Made by a program: the position numbers and the translations under genes. A stretch of DNA of 32,830 nucleotides, from the NCBI RefSeq assembly GCF_004354015.1, contig NZ_SMRU01000043.1:1-32830 (forward strand), read 5' to 3'. Under the pieces are notes generated by a model that worked only from the letters and a program-made list of their open reading frames with translations, ran no database searches and was not told the DNA's origin. Shown one piece after another: positions 14,350-22,682 of the stretch; position 1 is the first letter of the stretch, and every line of letters begins with the position of its first letter. The DNA comes from Arthrobacter terricola (GTDB lineage Bacteria; Actinomycetota; Actinomycetes; Actinomycetales; Micrococcaceae).

Positions 14350-17291
14350 CCTCGCAGAACGCCCGCCTCGCCACCGGCGGCCGCATCGACCGCAGCATTT
14401 CCTGGCGATTCACCGTGGACGGGCAGGAATACACGGGCCACCCGGGCGATACGATCGCCTCCGCCTTGCTCGCCAACGGCCGCGTCAGCGTCGGCAGCTC
14501 CCTTTACGAAGACCGCCCCCGCGGCATCGTCTCGGCCGGCGTCGAAGAACCCAACGCCCTGCTCAAGGTTGCCGCCCGCTTCCCCGGCCACGTCGCCGAA
14601 TCCATGCTCCCGGCAACCACCGTTTCGCTCGTGGACGGACTCAGCGCCGAGTTCCTGAACGGCCTGGGACGGCTCGATCCTGCCGAAGACCGTGCGGAAT
14701 ACGACAAGAAGTACGTCCACACCGACGTCCTGGTGGTCGGCGGCGGCGTTTCCGGCCTGGCCGCGGCACGCGAAGCCGTCCGCACCGGCGCCCGGGTCAT
14801 CCTGATCGACGACCAGCCCGAACTTGGCGGCTCGCTCCTCTCCGGTTCCACCGCACCGGAACTCGCCGAGACCATCGAGGGCAAGCCGGCGCTCGAATGG
14901 ATCGCCGACGTCGAAGTGGAACTCGTTTCCGCCGCCGAATGCACCGTCCTCAACCGGACCACCGCCTTCGGTTCGTACGACTCCAACTATGTCATCGCCG
15001 CGCAGAACCGCACGGACCACCTGAGCAGCCCCGCGGCTCCGGGCGTCTCCCGCCAGCGTATTTGGCACATCCGTGCCAAGCAGGTTGTCCTCGCTCCGGG
15101 CGCCCACGAGCGTCCGCTCGTCTTCGAGAACAACGATCGCCCCGGCATCATGCTGGCCTCCGCGGTCCGTAGCTACCTCAACCGCTACGCCGTCGTCGCC
15201 GGAAAGCGCGTTGTCATCGGCACCACCAACGACTCCGCATACTTGCTGGCCACCGACCTGCAGGCAGCAGGCGTCAAGGTTGCCGCCGTCGTCGACGCCC
15301 GACCCAAAGTCAGCACGAAAGCGGCACTGGCCGCCGAAAGCGGGATTCGCGTCCTCGTCGGCAGCGCCGTCGCGGACACCAGCGGTGCCGGGGAAGACGG
15401 CCGCATTGACGGCGTCACCATCCGCAGCATCGACGACGACGGCGAGGTCACCTCGGGCGTCGAACGGCTCGATTGCGATCTGCTCGCCATCTCCGGCGGC
15501 TGGAGCCCCGTGGTCCACCTCCACAGCCAGCGCCAGGGCAAGCTGCGCTGGGACGACGAACTGGCAGGATTCGTGCCGAGCAGCGTCGTCAAGGACCAGC
15601 AGGTTGTCGGTTCGGGTCGCGGAAGCTACGAGTTGGGGGACTGCCTCGCTGAAGGCATCTCCGCCGGTGCCGCAGCGGCCATTTCAGCTGGCTTCAGCAC
15701 CGACGTCGTACCCTCCGAACTGAAGGCTCCGGTCGCTTCCGCCCCGACCCGCCAGCTGTGGCTCGTTCCGGGCCAGACCGGCGATGCAGGGGAGTGGCGC
15801 CACCACTTCGTCGACTTCCAGCGCGACCAGACCGTGGCTGATGTCCTGCGTTCCACCGGTGCCGGCATGCGCTCGGTAGAGCACGTCAAGCGGTACACCT
15901 CCATCAGCACCGCCAACGACCAAGGCAAGACCTCCGGCGTCAACGCGATCGGCGTGATCGCAGCGGCACTCAAGCAGGCAGGCGAGGCTGAGCGCGGCGT
16001 CGGCGAAATCGGGACCACCACGTACCGCGCACCCTTCACCCCGGTAGCCTTCGCGGCACTTGCGGGACGCCAGCGCGGGGAGCTCTTCGACCCCGCCCGC
16101 GTCACCTCCATCCACCCGTGGCACGTTGCCCAGGGAGCGCTCTTCGAGGACGTCGGACAGTGGAAGCGCCCGTGGTACTACCCGCAGGCCGGTGAGGACA
16201 TGGACACCGCGGTGCTCCGCGAATGTGCCGCAGTCCGCGAATCCGTGGGCTTCATGGACGCCACGACGCTCGGCAAGATCGAGGTCCGCGGCAAGGACGC
16301 GGGCGAGTTCCTGAACCGTATCTACACCAACGCGTTCAAGAAGCTCGCCCCCGGTTCCGCCCGCTACGGTGTCATGTGCACGCCGGACGGAATGATTTTC
16401 GACGACGGCGTGACCCTGCGCCTCGACGAGGACCGCTTCTTCATGACCACCACCACCGGCGGCGCAGCGAAGGTCCTGGACTGGCTGGAAGAATGGCACC
16501 AGACCGAATGGCCGGAACTCGACGTCGTCTCTACCTCGGTGACTGAACAGTGGTCCACGATTGCCGTCGTCGGGCCCAAGTCCCGCGAAGTGATCGCGAA
16601 GGTTGCCCCGCAGCTGGCGGAAAACGGCGGGCTCGACGCCGAAGCGTTCCCGTTCATGACATTCCGCGAAACCACGCTGGCTTCAGGCGTGCAGGCCCGG
16701 GTATGCCGGATTTCGTTCTCGGGTGAGCTCGCTTACGAAATCAACGTCCCCACCTGGTACGGACTCAACACCTGGGAAGCAGTTGCCGCCGCGGGTGCCG
16801 AGTTCAACATCACCCCCTACGGCACCGAGACCATGCACGTGCTCCGCGCCGAAAAGGGCTACCCGATCGTCGGGCAGGACACCGACGGCACGGTCACGCC
16901 GCAGGATGCCGGCATGGAATGGATCGTCTCCAAGGCCAAGGACTTCATCGGTAAGCGCTCCTACAGCCGGACGGACGCAGTCCGCACCGACCGCAAGCAC
17001 CTGGTCAGCGTCCTTCCGGTCGACGGAACGTTCCGCCTTCCCGAAGGCACCCAGCTCGTGGAAAAGGGCATCCCGGTGAACCCGGCATACGGACCCGTTC
17101 CGATGCAGGGATTCGTGACCTCGAGCTACCACAGTGCAGCATTGGGCCGCTCCTTCGGCCTCGCACTGATCACCAACGGACGCAACCGCATCGGCGAAAC
17201 CCTGGTGGCCGCCGTCGGTGACCAGTTGCTGGACGTCGTGGTGGGAGAAACCGTACTTTTCGACGCTGAAGGGACCCGTAAAGATGGCTGA
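14346..17291 (+). CDS. soxA: Sarcosine oxidase subunit alpha
   Basis: The 981-residue large subunit holds the NAD site, part of the FMN interface and the folate site. The N-terminal part has the 2Fe-2S-ferredoxin-like fold of the family (FTVDGQEYTGHPGDTIASALLA, about 22-43) without its cysteines. A Rossmann motif VLVVGGGVSGLAAA follows near 128, then a second dinucleotide segment around 280. From about 600 the sequence is GcvT-like (AVRESVGFMDATTLGKIEVRG, GELAYEINVP, LRAEKGYPIVGQDTDGTVTP), which takes the methyl carbon onto THF. The start is GTG 14346 within the soxD stop. Its end overlaps soxG by 8 bp. Confidence 0.97.
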   Translation: MTSQNARLATGGRIDRSISWRFTVDGQEYTGHPGDTIASALLANGRVSVGSSLYEDRPRGIVSAGVEEPNALLKVAARFPGHVAESMLPATTVSLVDGLSAEFLNGLGRLDPAEDRAEYDKKYVHTDVLVVGGGVSGLAAAREAVRTGARVILIDDQPELGGSLLSGSTAPELAETIEGKPALEWIADVEVELVSAAECTVLNRTTAFGSYDSNYVIAAQNRTDHLSSPAAPGVSRQRIWHIRAKQVVLAPGAHERPLVFENNDRPGIMLASAVRSYLNRYAVVAGKRVVIGTTNDSAYLLATDLQAAGVKVAAVVDARPKVSTKAALAAESGIRVLVGSAVADTSGAGEDGRIDGVTIRSIDDDGEVTSGVERLDCDLLAISGGWSPVVHLHSQRQGKLRWDDELAGFVPSSVVKDQQVVGSGRGSYELGDCLAEGISAGAAAAISAGFSTDVVPSELKAPVASAPTRQLWLVPGQTGDAGEWRHHFVDFQRDQTVADVLRSTGAGMRSVEHVKRYTSISTANDQGKTSGVNAIGVIAAALKQAGEAERGVGEIGTTTYRAPFTPVAFAALAGRQRGELFDPARVTSIHPWHVAQGALFEDVGQWKRPWYYPQAGEDMDTAVLRECAAVRESVGFMDATTLGKIEVRGKDAGEFLNRIYTNAFKKLAPGSARYGVMCTPDGMIFDDGVTLRLDEDRFFMTTTTGGAAKVLDWLEEWHQTEWPELDVVSTSVTEQWSTIAVVGPKSREVIAKVAPQLAENGGLDAEAFPFMTFRETTLASGVQARVCRISFSGELAYEINVPTWYGLNTWEAVAAAGAEFNITPYGTETMHVLRAEKGYPIVGQDTDGTVTPQDAGMEWIVSKAKDFIGKRSYSRTDAVRTDRKHLVSVLPVDGTFRLPEGTQLVEKGIPVNPAYGPVPMQGFVTSSYHSAALGRSFGLALITNGRNRIGETLVAAVGDQLLDVVVGETVLFDAEGTRKDG

Positions 17292-17937
17292 AACAGCATT
17301 GCCCGCAGAAACTAGCAACCCGGCAAACATCGACAAGCTCCGCGCGGCACGCCGCAGCCCGGCGTCGCACCTGAGCGAGAACTTCGCGTCCGGGTCCGTG
17401 GCCGGCACCGTGGCACTCAAGGAGATCCCGTTCCAGACCATGGTGGGGATCCGGGTAGACCGGGAGTCCGACGCCGGCCAGCGCCTTGCGTCCGTGACCG
17501 GCGGCTTGCCTGCCGCTTGTGGCGAGGTCGCTGGAGGCGAGCGGGCCACCACCTTGTGGCTCGGACCCGACGAATTCCTTGTGGTAGCGCCGGAAACTGC
17601 CCACGATTCCCTGGGCGGCGACCTCGTCCGGGCACTCTTCGAGGCACTTGGTGACGCCCCCGGGCAGGTAGTGGACTTGTCCGCCAACCGCACCACGTTC
17701 GAACTCTCCGGAATTCGTGCGAAGGACGTCCTGGAGAAGAGCTGCTCGCTGGACCTGCACCCGCGTGCCTTCCACGCGGGAACGGCCCTGGCCACGGAGA
17801 TCGGCAACATCCCGGCAGTCCTGTGGAAGACCGGCGAGGACACCTTCAGGATCTTCCCCCGGGCCTCGTTCGCCGCTTTCCTGGGCCGTTGGCTCCTCGA
17901 TGGCATGAAGGAATTCGCTTCTCCCGAGGTCCCCTGA
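17284..17937 (+). CDS. soxG: Sarcosine oxidase subunit gamma
   Basis: The 217-residue gamma subunit packs against alpha and has a GcvT-like half fold without known catalytic residues. Family features include LWLGPDEFLVVAP (about 97-109), VVDLSANRTTFELSG and SCSLDLHPRAF, and the C-terminal RIFPRASFAAFLGRWLLDGM. ATG 17284 lies inside the end of soxA; a longer in-frame start at 17218 would overlap soxA much further and is unlikely. The stop TGA shares one base with the ATG of sdaA. Confidence 0.95.
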   Translation: MAETALPAETSNPANIDKLRAARRSPASHLSENFASGSVAGTVALKEIPFQTMVGIRVDRESDAGQRLASVTGGLPAACGEVAGGERATTLWLGPDEFLVVAPETAHDSLGGDLVRALFEALGDAPGQVVDLSANRTTFELSGIRAKDVLEKSCSLDLHPRAFHAGTALATEIGNIPAVLWKTGEDTFRIFPRASFAAFLGRWLLDGMKEFASPEVP

Positions 17938-19325
17938 TGGCACTGAGTGTCCTTGACCTGTTTTCCATTGGCATCGGGCCGTCGTCATCGCACACGGTCG
18001 GCCCGATGCGGGCGGCAAAACAGTTCACCGACGGCCTGGAGTCCTCAGGCCAGCTCGCGGCAACGGTGCGCGTCCAGGCAGAGCTTTTCGGCTCGCTGGG
18101 CGCCACCGGCCGCGGCCACGGCTCGGACAAGGCCGTGGTCCTCGGGCTCCAGGGAGAGTCCCCGGAAACCGTCGATACGCGGACGGCTGACGACCAAGTG
18201 GCCGCGGCCGCCCTCGACGCGGAACTGCGGATCGGCGGACACCACCGCGTGGACTTCAACTGGGAAGAGGACATGCTCCTCCACCGGCGGAAGTCCCTCC
18301 CGGCCCACCCCAACGGCATGACCTTCCGGGCCCTCGACCACGCCGGGGAAGTCCTGCGCGAACGCAGCTACTACTCGATCGGCGGCGGTTTCGTGGTGGA
18401 CGGAGACGCCTCCGGGAGCGACAAGGTAGTCGCAGACGCAACAGTGCTGCCCTACCCCTTCAGCACCGCCGATGAGCTCCTGGCCATCTGTGCACGGGAG
18501 GACATGTCCATCTCCGACGTCATGCTCGCCAACGAACTCGTGTGGCGAAGCGAAGCGGAGCTTCGCGAACGGCTGCTCGAGATCTGGGCGGTCATGCGCG
18601 AGTGCGTGGACAACGGCTGCTCTGCGGAAGGAATCCTGCCGGGAGGCCTCAACGTAAGGCGCCGGGCGCCGTCGTTGTTCAAGACACTATCCGCGAACGA
18701 CGCCGGACACGTCACCGGATCGGCGGACCCGCTCCTCGCGATGGAATGGGTGAACCTGTTCGCCCTCGCGGTCAACGAGGAAAACGCCGCGGGCGGCCGG
18801 ATTGTCACGGCCCCCACCAATGGTGCCGCCGGAATTGTGCCGGCGGTCCTGCATTACTACGTGAAGTTTGTGCCGGGAGCCGACGACGATGGCGTGGTGC
18901 GCTTCTTGCTCGCCGCGGCCGCCGTCGGGATCCTGTTCAAGATCAACGCCTCGATCTCCGGAGCCGAAGTCGGCTGCCAAGGCGAGGTGGGCTCGGCCTG
19001 TTCGATGGCCGCGGCCGGTCTTTGCGAAGTCCTCGGCGGGACTCCTGCGCAAGTCGAAAACGCCGCGGAAGTGGGAATCGAACACAACCTCGGGCTCACC
19101 TGCGATCCGGTGGGCGGCCTCGTCCAGATCCCGTGCATCGAACGCAACGCGATCGCGAGCGTCAAGGCCATCAACGCCGCACGCCTTGCCCTGCACGGCG
19201 ACGGCAGCCACAAAGTATCCCTCGACAAAGCCATCAAAACCATGCGAGACACAGGAGCGGACATGAAGAGCAAGTACAAGGAGACCTCCCGTGGAGGGCT
19301 CGCCGTGAATGTGGTGGAGTGTTAG
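17937..19325 (+). CDS. sdaA: L-serine ammonia-lyase, iron-sulfur type
   Basis: A 462-residue fused-domain enzyme that deaminates L-serine to pyruvate and ammonia with a 4Fe-4S cluster as Lewis acid. The beta domain starts SVLDLFSIGIGPSSSHTVGPM. The alpha domain carries the cluster cysteines in GCQGEVGSACSMAAAG and LTCDPVGGLVQIPC. The length fits the single-chain E. coli type. The start is ATG 17937, in the junction TGATG with soxG; the longer in-frame reading upstream lies inside soxG. It drains serine made by GlyA, so sarcosine carbon enters central metabolism as pyruvate. The cluster makes it sensitive to oxidants, notable beside a peroxide-forming oxidase. Confidence 0.96.
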   Translation: MALSVLDLFSIGIGPSSSHTVGPMRAAKQFTDGLESSGQLAATVRVQAELFGSLGATGRGHGSDKAVVLGLQGESPETVDTRTADDQVAAAALDAELRIGGHHRVDFNWEEDMLLHRRKSLPAHPNGMTFRALDHAGEVLRERSYYSIGGGFVVDGDASGSDKVVADATVLPYPFSTADELLAICAREDMSISDVMLANELVWRSEAELRERLLEIWAVMRECVDNGCSAEGILPGGLNVRRRAPSLFKTLSANDAGHVTGSADPLLAMEWVNLFALAVNEENAAGGRIVTAPTNGAAGIVPAVLHYYVKFVPGADDDGVVRFLLAAAAVGILFKINASISGAEVGCQGEVGSACSMAAAGLCEVLGGTPAQVENAAEVGIEHNLGLTCDPVGGLVQIPCIERNAIASVKAINAARLALHGDGSHKVSLDKAIKTMRDTGADMKSKYKETSRGGLAVNVVEC

Positions 19326-19327
19326 CC

Positions 19328-20230
19328 ATGACTGCCATTCACAATGAGACCGCGTCCGCGCCGGAACAGCCGGCGACCACCGTGGAACATGTCCTGACGC
19401 TCGATTGCCCCGAAACCCGGGGAATCGTGCACGCCGTCTCCGGCTTCCTGCTGGAACACGACTGCGACATCATCGAGAACAAGCAATTCGATTCCCAACT
19501 GGACCGGCACTTCTTCATGCGGATCCATTTCTCCTCTGAGGGAGACGAGTCAACCATCGATTCGCTGCGGGAAGCCTTCGCACCGGTTGCGGAGAAGTTC
19601 GGCATGCGGTGGCAACTGAACCGGCATGGAGCCAAACGGCGCGTGCTGATCATGGTTTCCAAGTTCGAGCACTGCCTCAACGACCTCCTGTTCCGGGCCC
19701 GCGTGGGCGAACTGCCGGTGGAGATCGTCGGGGTGGTCTCCAACCATCCGGATCACAGGCGCACGGTGGAATGGCACGGGATTCCGTTCTTCCATGTGCC
19801 CGTCACCGCGGCCACCAAGCCCGCCGCAGAGGCGCAGCTCCTGGACCTCATCGACCGCCTTGACGTGGAACTCGTGGTCCTCGCACGCTACATGCAGGTG
19901 CTCAGCGACGACCTCGCGCGCAAGCTGGACGGCCGTGCCATCAACATCCACCACTCGTTTCTGCCCAGCTTCAAGGGCGCAAAGCCGTACCACCAGGCCC
20001 ACGCGCGCGGGGTCAAGACCGTGGGGGCTACAGCCCACTACGTCAATGGCGAACTGGACGAAGGACCCATCATCGCCCAGCAAGTGGTGGAGGTGGACCA
20101 CACCTTCGGTCCGGACGAGCTGGTCGCGGCTGGACGCGACACCGAGTGCAAGGCCCTCAGCAACGCCGTTCGTTGGCACTGCGAAGGCCGCGTGATCCTG
20201 CAGGGGAACCGGACTGTGGTGTTGAAGTAG
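19328..20230 (+). CDS. purU: Formyltetrahydrofolate deformylase (copy 2)
   Basis: A 300-residue PurU with an ACT domain (about 21-95, VLTLDCPETRGIVHAV) and the catalytic domain with ARYMQVLSDDLARKL, NIHHSFLPSFKGAKPYHQA, GATAHYV and ELDEGPII. It is a diverged paralogue of the copy at 4488-5402; both keep the Asn-His-Asp catalytic set. ATG 19328 lies 2 bp after sdaA, so it is the last gene of the sox operon. Its likely job is to return THF when methylene-THF from sarcosine exceeds what GlyA can use. It depends on FolD and FchA made elsewhere, encoded here only in the dmg operon. A strong terminator follows. Confidence 0.95.
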   Translation: MTAIHNETASAPEQPATTVEHVLTLDCPETRGIVHAVSGFLLEHDCDIIENKQFDSQLDRHFFMRIHFSSEGDESTIDSLREAFAPVAEKFGMRWQLNRHGAKRRVLIMVSKFEHCLNDLLFRARVGELPVEIVGVVSNHPDHRRTVEWHGIPFFHVPVTAATKPAAEAQLLDLIDRLDVELVVLARYMQVLSDDLARKLDGRAINIHHSFLPSFKGAKPYHQAHARGVKTVGATAHYVNGELDEGPIIAQQVVEVDHTFGPDELVAAGRDTECKALSNAVRWHCEGRVILQGNRTVVLK

Positions 20231-20248
20231 GTTCTCGGGCTCCATTTC

Positions 20249-20307
20249 GACGGTTCCCCGCGCATACGGTGCTTACAAGCATCGAGTGCGCGGGGAACCG
20301 TCTTTTT
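20249..20307 (+). terminator. Rho-independent terminator of the sox operon
   Basis: A perfect 16-bp stem (20249-20264 with 20287-20302, starting GACGGTTCCCCGCG) is followed by TTTTT (20303-20307). The loop holds a smaller nested hairpin (TGCTT-ACA-AGCA). It begins 18 nt after the purU stop. Confidence 0.9.
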
Positions 20308-20326
20308 GGCGTTAATGGCCTTAAAC

Positions 20327-20364
20327 GAGAGCGAGCCCCGTCCTTCTGGACGGGGCTCGCTCTC
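20327..20364. terminator. Second hairpin terminator, between convergent operons
   Basis: A perfect 17-bp stem (20327-20343 with 20348-20364) with loop TTCT. On the plus strand it is followed by TTGGTTTT; on the minus strand it lies just after the stop of the 2-hydroxyacid dehydrogenase. It likely ends the minus-strand operon and backs up the sox terminator. Confidence 0.8.
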
Positions 20365-20370
20365 TTGGTT

Positions 20371-21330
20371 TTAGTTGATGGGTGCAGGCGGACGGTTTCC
20401 GTTGAGGACGGCGAGTGTGTTGTCGGCTGCGAGCATGGCCATGGCTGTGCGTGTTTCGACGGTGGCCGATCCCAGGTGCGGGACGAGGGCGACGTTTTCG
20501 AGCTCGAGCAGTCCGGGGTGGACGGTGGGTTCGTTTTCGAAGACGTCCAGCCCGGCGCCCGCGATTTGCCGTTCGCGCAATGCTGTGGCGAGGGCGGCTT
20601 CGTCGATGATCGGTCCGCGTGCGGTGTTGACCAGGTACGCGGTGTCCTTCATGGCCGTGAGTTGTTCGGCGCCGATCAGGTGGTGCGTGGTCGGGCCGTA
20701 GGGGCAGTGCAGGGAGACGACGTCGGAGACGGCGAGCAGTTCGTCGAGCTCGACGCGGCGGGCGCCCAGTTCCGCGGCGATGGCGGGGTCGATTTCGCTG
20801 CGGGACTGGTAGACGATCTCCATGCCGAAGGCCTTGGCCCGGCGTGCGGTGGCTTGGCCGATGCCTCCCATGCCGACGATGCCGAGGGTTTTGCCTTGCA
20901 GGCTGGAGCCGAGCAGGAAGAACATGCCCCATTTCCAGGCTTGTCCGGAGCGGATGAGCCGTTCGCCTTCGCCGAGCCGGCGGGTGGCCATGAGGATGAG
21001 CCCGAACGCGATGTCCGCGGTGGCTTCGGTGAGCACGCCGGGGGTGTTGGCGGCGATGATCCCGCGTTGCGTGCACGCGGGGACGTCGATGTTGTCGTAG
21101 CCGACGGCGACGTTCGCGACGACCTTCAGCTGCGGTCCGGCGGCGTCGAGCAGTTCGGCGTCGATGCGTTCGGTCAGCAGGCTCACGACGGCGTCCGCCC
21201 CGGCGACGCGGCGCAGGAGCTCCTCGCGGCTGATCGACCCGGGACCGGTCCAGGCGTCGACGTCGTGCTCGGTGCGCAGTTTTTCCAGCGCTGCTTCGGG
21301 CACGCGCCCGGTGACTACTACTTTGCTCAT
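20371..21330 (-). CDS. D-isomer-specific 2-hydroxyacid dehydrogenase (glyoxylate/hydroxypyruvate reductase type)
   Basis: A 319-residue NAD(P)-dependent dehydrogenase. The substrate domain has VANVAVGYDNIDVPAC; the nucleotide domain has GIVGMGGIGQATA (about 150-162). The catalytic set is Arg in NTARGPIID, Glu in DVFENEP and His in VPHLGSA. I start it at ATG 21330, which overlaps the aminotransferase stop as ATGA; the longer frame from 21345 is less likely. This family reduces glyoxylate, hydroxypyruvate or related 2-oxoacids. Coupled to a transaminase it would reduce the 2-oxoacid so formed, for example hydroxypyruvate from serine to D-glycerate. The substrate is inferred, not shown. Confidence 0.9.
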   Translation of the reverse strand: MSKVVVTGRVPEAALEKLRTEHDVDAWTGPGSISREELLRRVAGADAVVSLLTERIDAELLDAAGPQLKVVANVAVGYDNIDVPACTQRGIIAANTPGVLTEATADIAFGLILMATRRLGEGERLIRSGQAWKWGMFFLLGSSLQGKTLGIVGMGGIGQATARRAKAFGMEIVYQSRSEIDPAIAAELGARRVELDELLAVSDVVSLHCPYGPTTHHLIGAEQLTAMKDTAYLVNTARGPIIDEAALATALRERQIAGAGLDVFENEPTVHPGLLELENVALVPHLGSATVETRTAMAMLAADNTLAVLNGNRPPAPIN

Positions 21331-22526
21331 GCGGTTTGGATCCATTCGCGCAGGCGGCCGAGGCCGTCGTTGATGGCTGGTACTTCGATGCCAGAGTAGG
21401 CCAGGCGGATGTATTGGCGCTCTTCTCCGGGCAGGCGCCGGCCGAAGTGCTCACGGGTACAGAACGACACGCCGGTCTTGTACAGGGCGTCGGAGGCGAA
21501 GTCACCCACGGCGGTGTAGCCCAGTTTCTGCATGGCTTCGGTGACGTCCGGGAAGAGGTAGAACGTGGACTGCGGCACGGCCACGCTCATGCCCGGGATG
21601 GCGTTGACGAGCTCGCACGCGGCGTCCCGGCGGCCCTTGAGGATGTCGAGCATGTCCTGCACGGGTTCCTGGGGGCCGCGAAGCGCCTCGATGCCTGCCC
21701 ACTGGACGTAGTGGGTGGTGCAGGATTCGTCGTTGGTGTTCAGGGTGGACAGGACCTTGGCGATCTCCACCGGGGCGACGGCGCAGCCCAGGCGGGAACC
21801 GGTCATGGCGAACTTCTTGCTGAATGTGTACAGGATCACGGTGCGCTCGGCCATGCCCGGAATCGAGGTGATCGAGCTGGAGACGCCTTCGTAGCGGGTC
21901 TCGAAGTACGCCTCGTCCGAAAGCACCCAGAGGTCGTGCTCGATCGCGATCTGCGCGATCGCCTCGCGCTCGGCGGCGGTGGACTCGGCCGAGATCGGGT
22001 TCTGCAGGTCGTTGTAGATGATCGCTGCCGTGTTCGGCGTGATCGAGGCCCGGACCTGGTCCAGGTCGATCGCGAAGCCCGTGCTGGTGGGCACGTAACG
22101 GTACGGCACGGCCGTACCGCCCAGGTACTCGATCTGGGATTCGTAGATCGGGAAGCCCGGGTTGGGGTACAGCACTTCCTGGCCGGGGTTCATGACGGCC
22201 TGGAGGAACTTGGTGATCACGGGCTTGCCGCCCGTCATGACCACCACGTTCTCCGGGGAGAATTCAATCCCGCGCCGTGTGCCGATGTCCTCGGCCAACG
22301 CTTCGCGCAGCTGCGGGATACCGGGCCCGGGGCAGTAGCCCGTGTACCCGTCGGCGATCGCACGGTTCATCGCCTCAACGATGTGCGGTGCGGTAGGGAT
22401 ATTGATATCGCCAAGATGGAACGGGAAAACCTCGTTCCCCTTCGCCTTCCAAGCCGCCGCTGCTTGCGCGACGCTGAAAGCGGTCTCAGTGCCCAGGCGT
22501 TCAAGCCGGTGCGCGAGTTTCTGCAT
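21327..22526 (-). CDS. Class I/II pyridoxal-phosphate aminotransferase
   Basis: A 399-residue fold-type I aminotransferase. Typical elements are FHLGDINIPTAPHIVEA, GYTGYCPGPGIPQLREA, the Asn-Pro element NDLQNPISA (Asn176), Asp204 and Tyr207 in SDEAYFE, and the PLP lysine motif FSKKFAMTGSRLG (Lys237). A C-terminal arginine for the substrate carboxylate is expected in IRLAYSG. ATG 22526 has AGGAG about 10 nt upstream; the longer frame to 22655 would run through the operator repeats. The pair with the 2-hydroxyacid dehydrogenase suggests amino acid -> 2-oxoacid -> 2-hydroxyacid. Two CTAATATATCAG sites upstream tie it to the dimethylglycine and sarcosine operons, so serine or glycine are reasonable candidate substrates. 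Confidence 0.9.
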   Translation of the reverse strand: MQKLAHRLERLGTETAFSVAQAAAAWKAKGNEVFPFHLGDINIPTAPHIVEAMNRAIADGYTGYCPGPGIPQLREALAEDIGTRRGIEFSPENVVVMTGGKPVITKFLQAVMNPGQEVLYPNPGFPIYESQIEYLGGTAVPYRYVPTSTGFAIDLDQVRASITPNTAAIIYNDLQNPISAESTAAEREAIAQIAIEHDLWVLSDEAYFETRYEGVSSSITSIPGMAERTVILYTFSKKFAMTGSRLGCAVAPVEIAKVLSTLNTNDESCTTHYVQWAGIEALRGPQEPVQDMLDILKGRRDAACELVNAIPGMSVAVPQSTFYLFPDVTEAMQKLGYTAVGDFASDALYKTGVSFCTREHFGRRLPGEERQYIRLAYSGIEVPAINDGLGRLREWIQTA

Positions 22527-22587
22527 GATTGTTTCACTCCTCGTCGAGTTGACGATCCATCCCAAAGGGATACAGATCTCATGTGTA

Positions 22588-22621
22588 ACTAATATATCAG
22601 ACCATGGGACTAATATATCAG
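22588..22621. promoter_or_regulatory. Two identical ACTAATATATCAG sites, 21 bp apart
   Basis: The 13-mer occurs at 22588-22600 and 22609-22621 in the same direction, with a spacing of two helical turns. The 12-mer core equals that upstream of glyA. The sites lie 62-95 nt before the aminotransferase start. On the minus strand each contains TATATT, which may also act as a -10 element, so a bound regulator would block RNA polymerase. Confidence 0.65.
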
Positions 22622-22682
22622 TGGGACGAAAGATGTCCTCTTGTTTTTCTTCCAAAGTTCCGGCCGAGTGTCCTGCCGGCGG

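Noticed and set aside
14280..15524. Minus-strand open frame of 414 codons opposite soxA, and similar ones opposite soxB and soxG
   Set aside because: Each lies wholly against a well-supported sox gene and reads as low-complexity Gly/Asp/Val-rich sequence typical of reversed codons.
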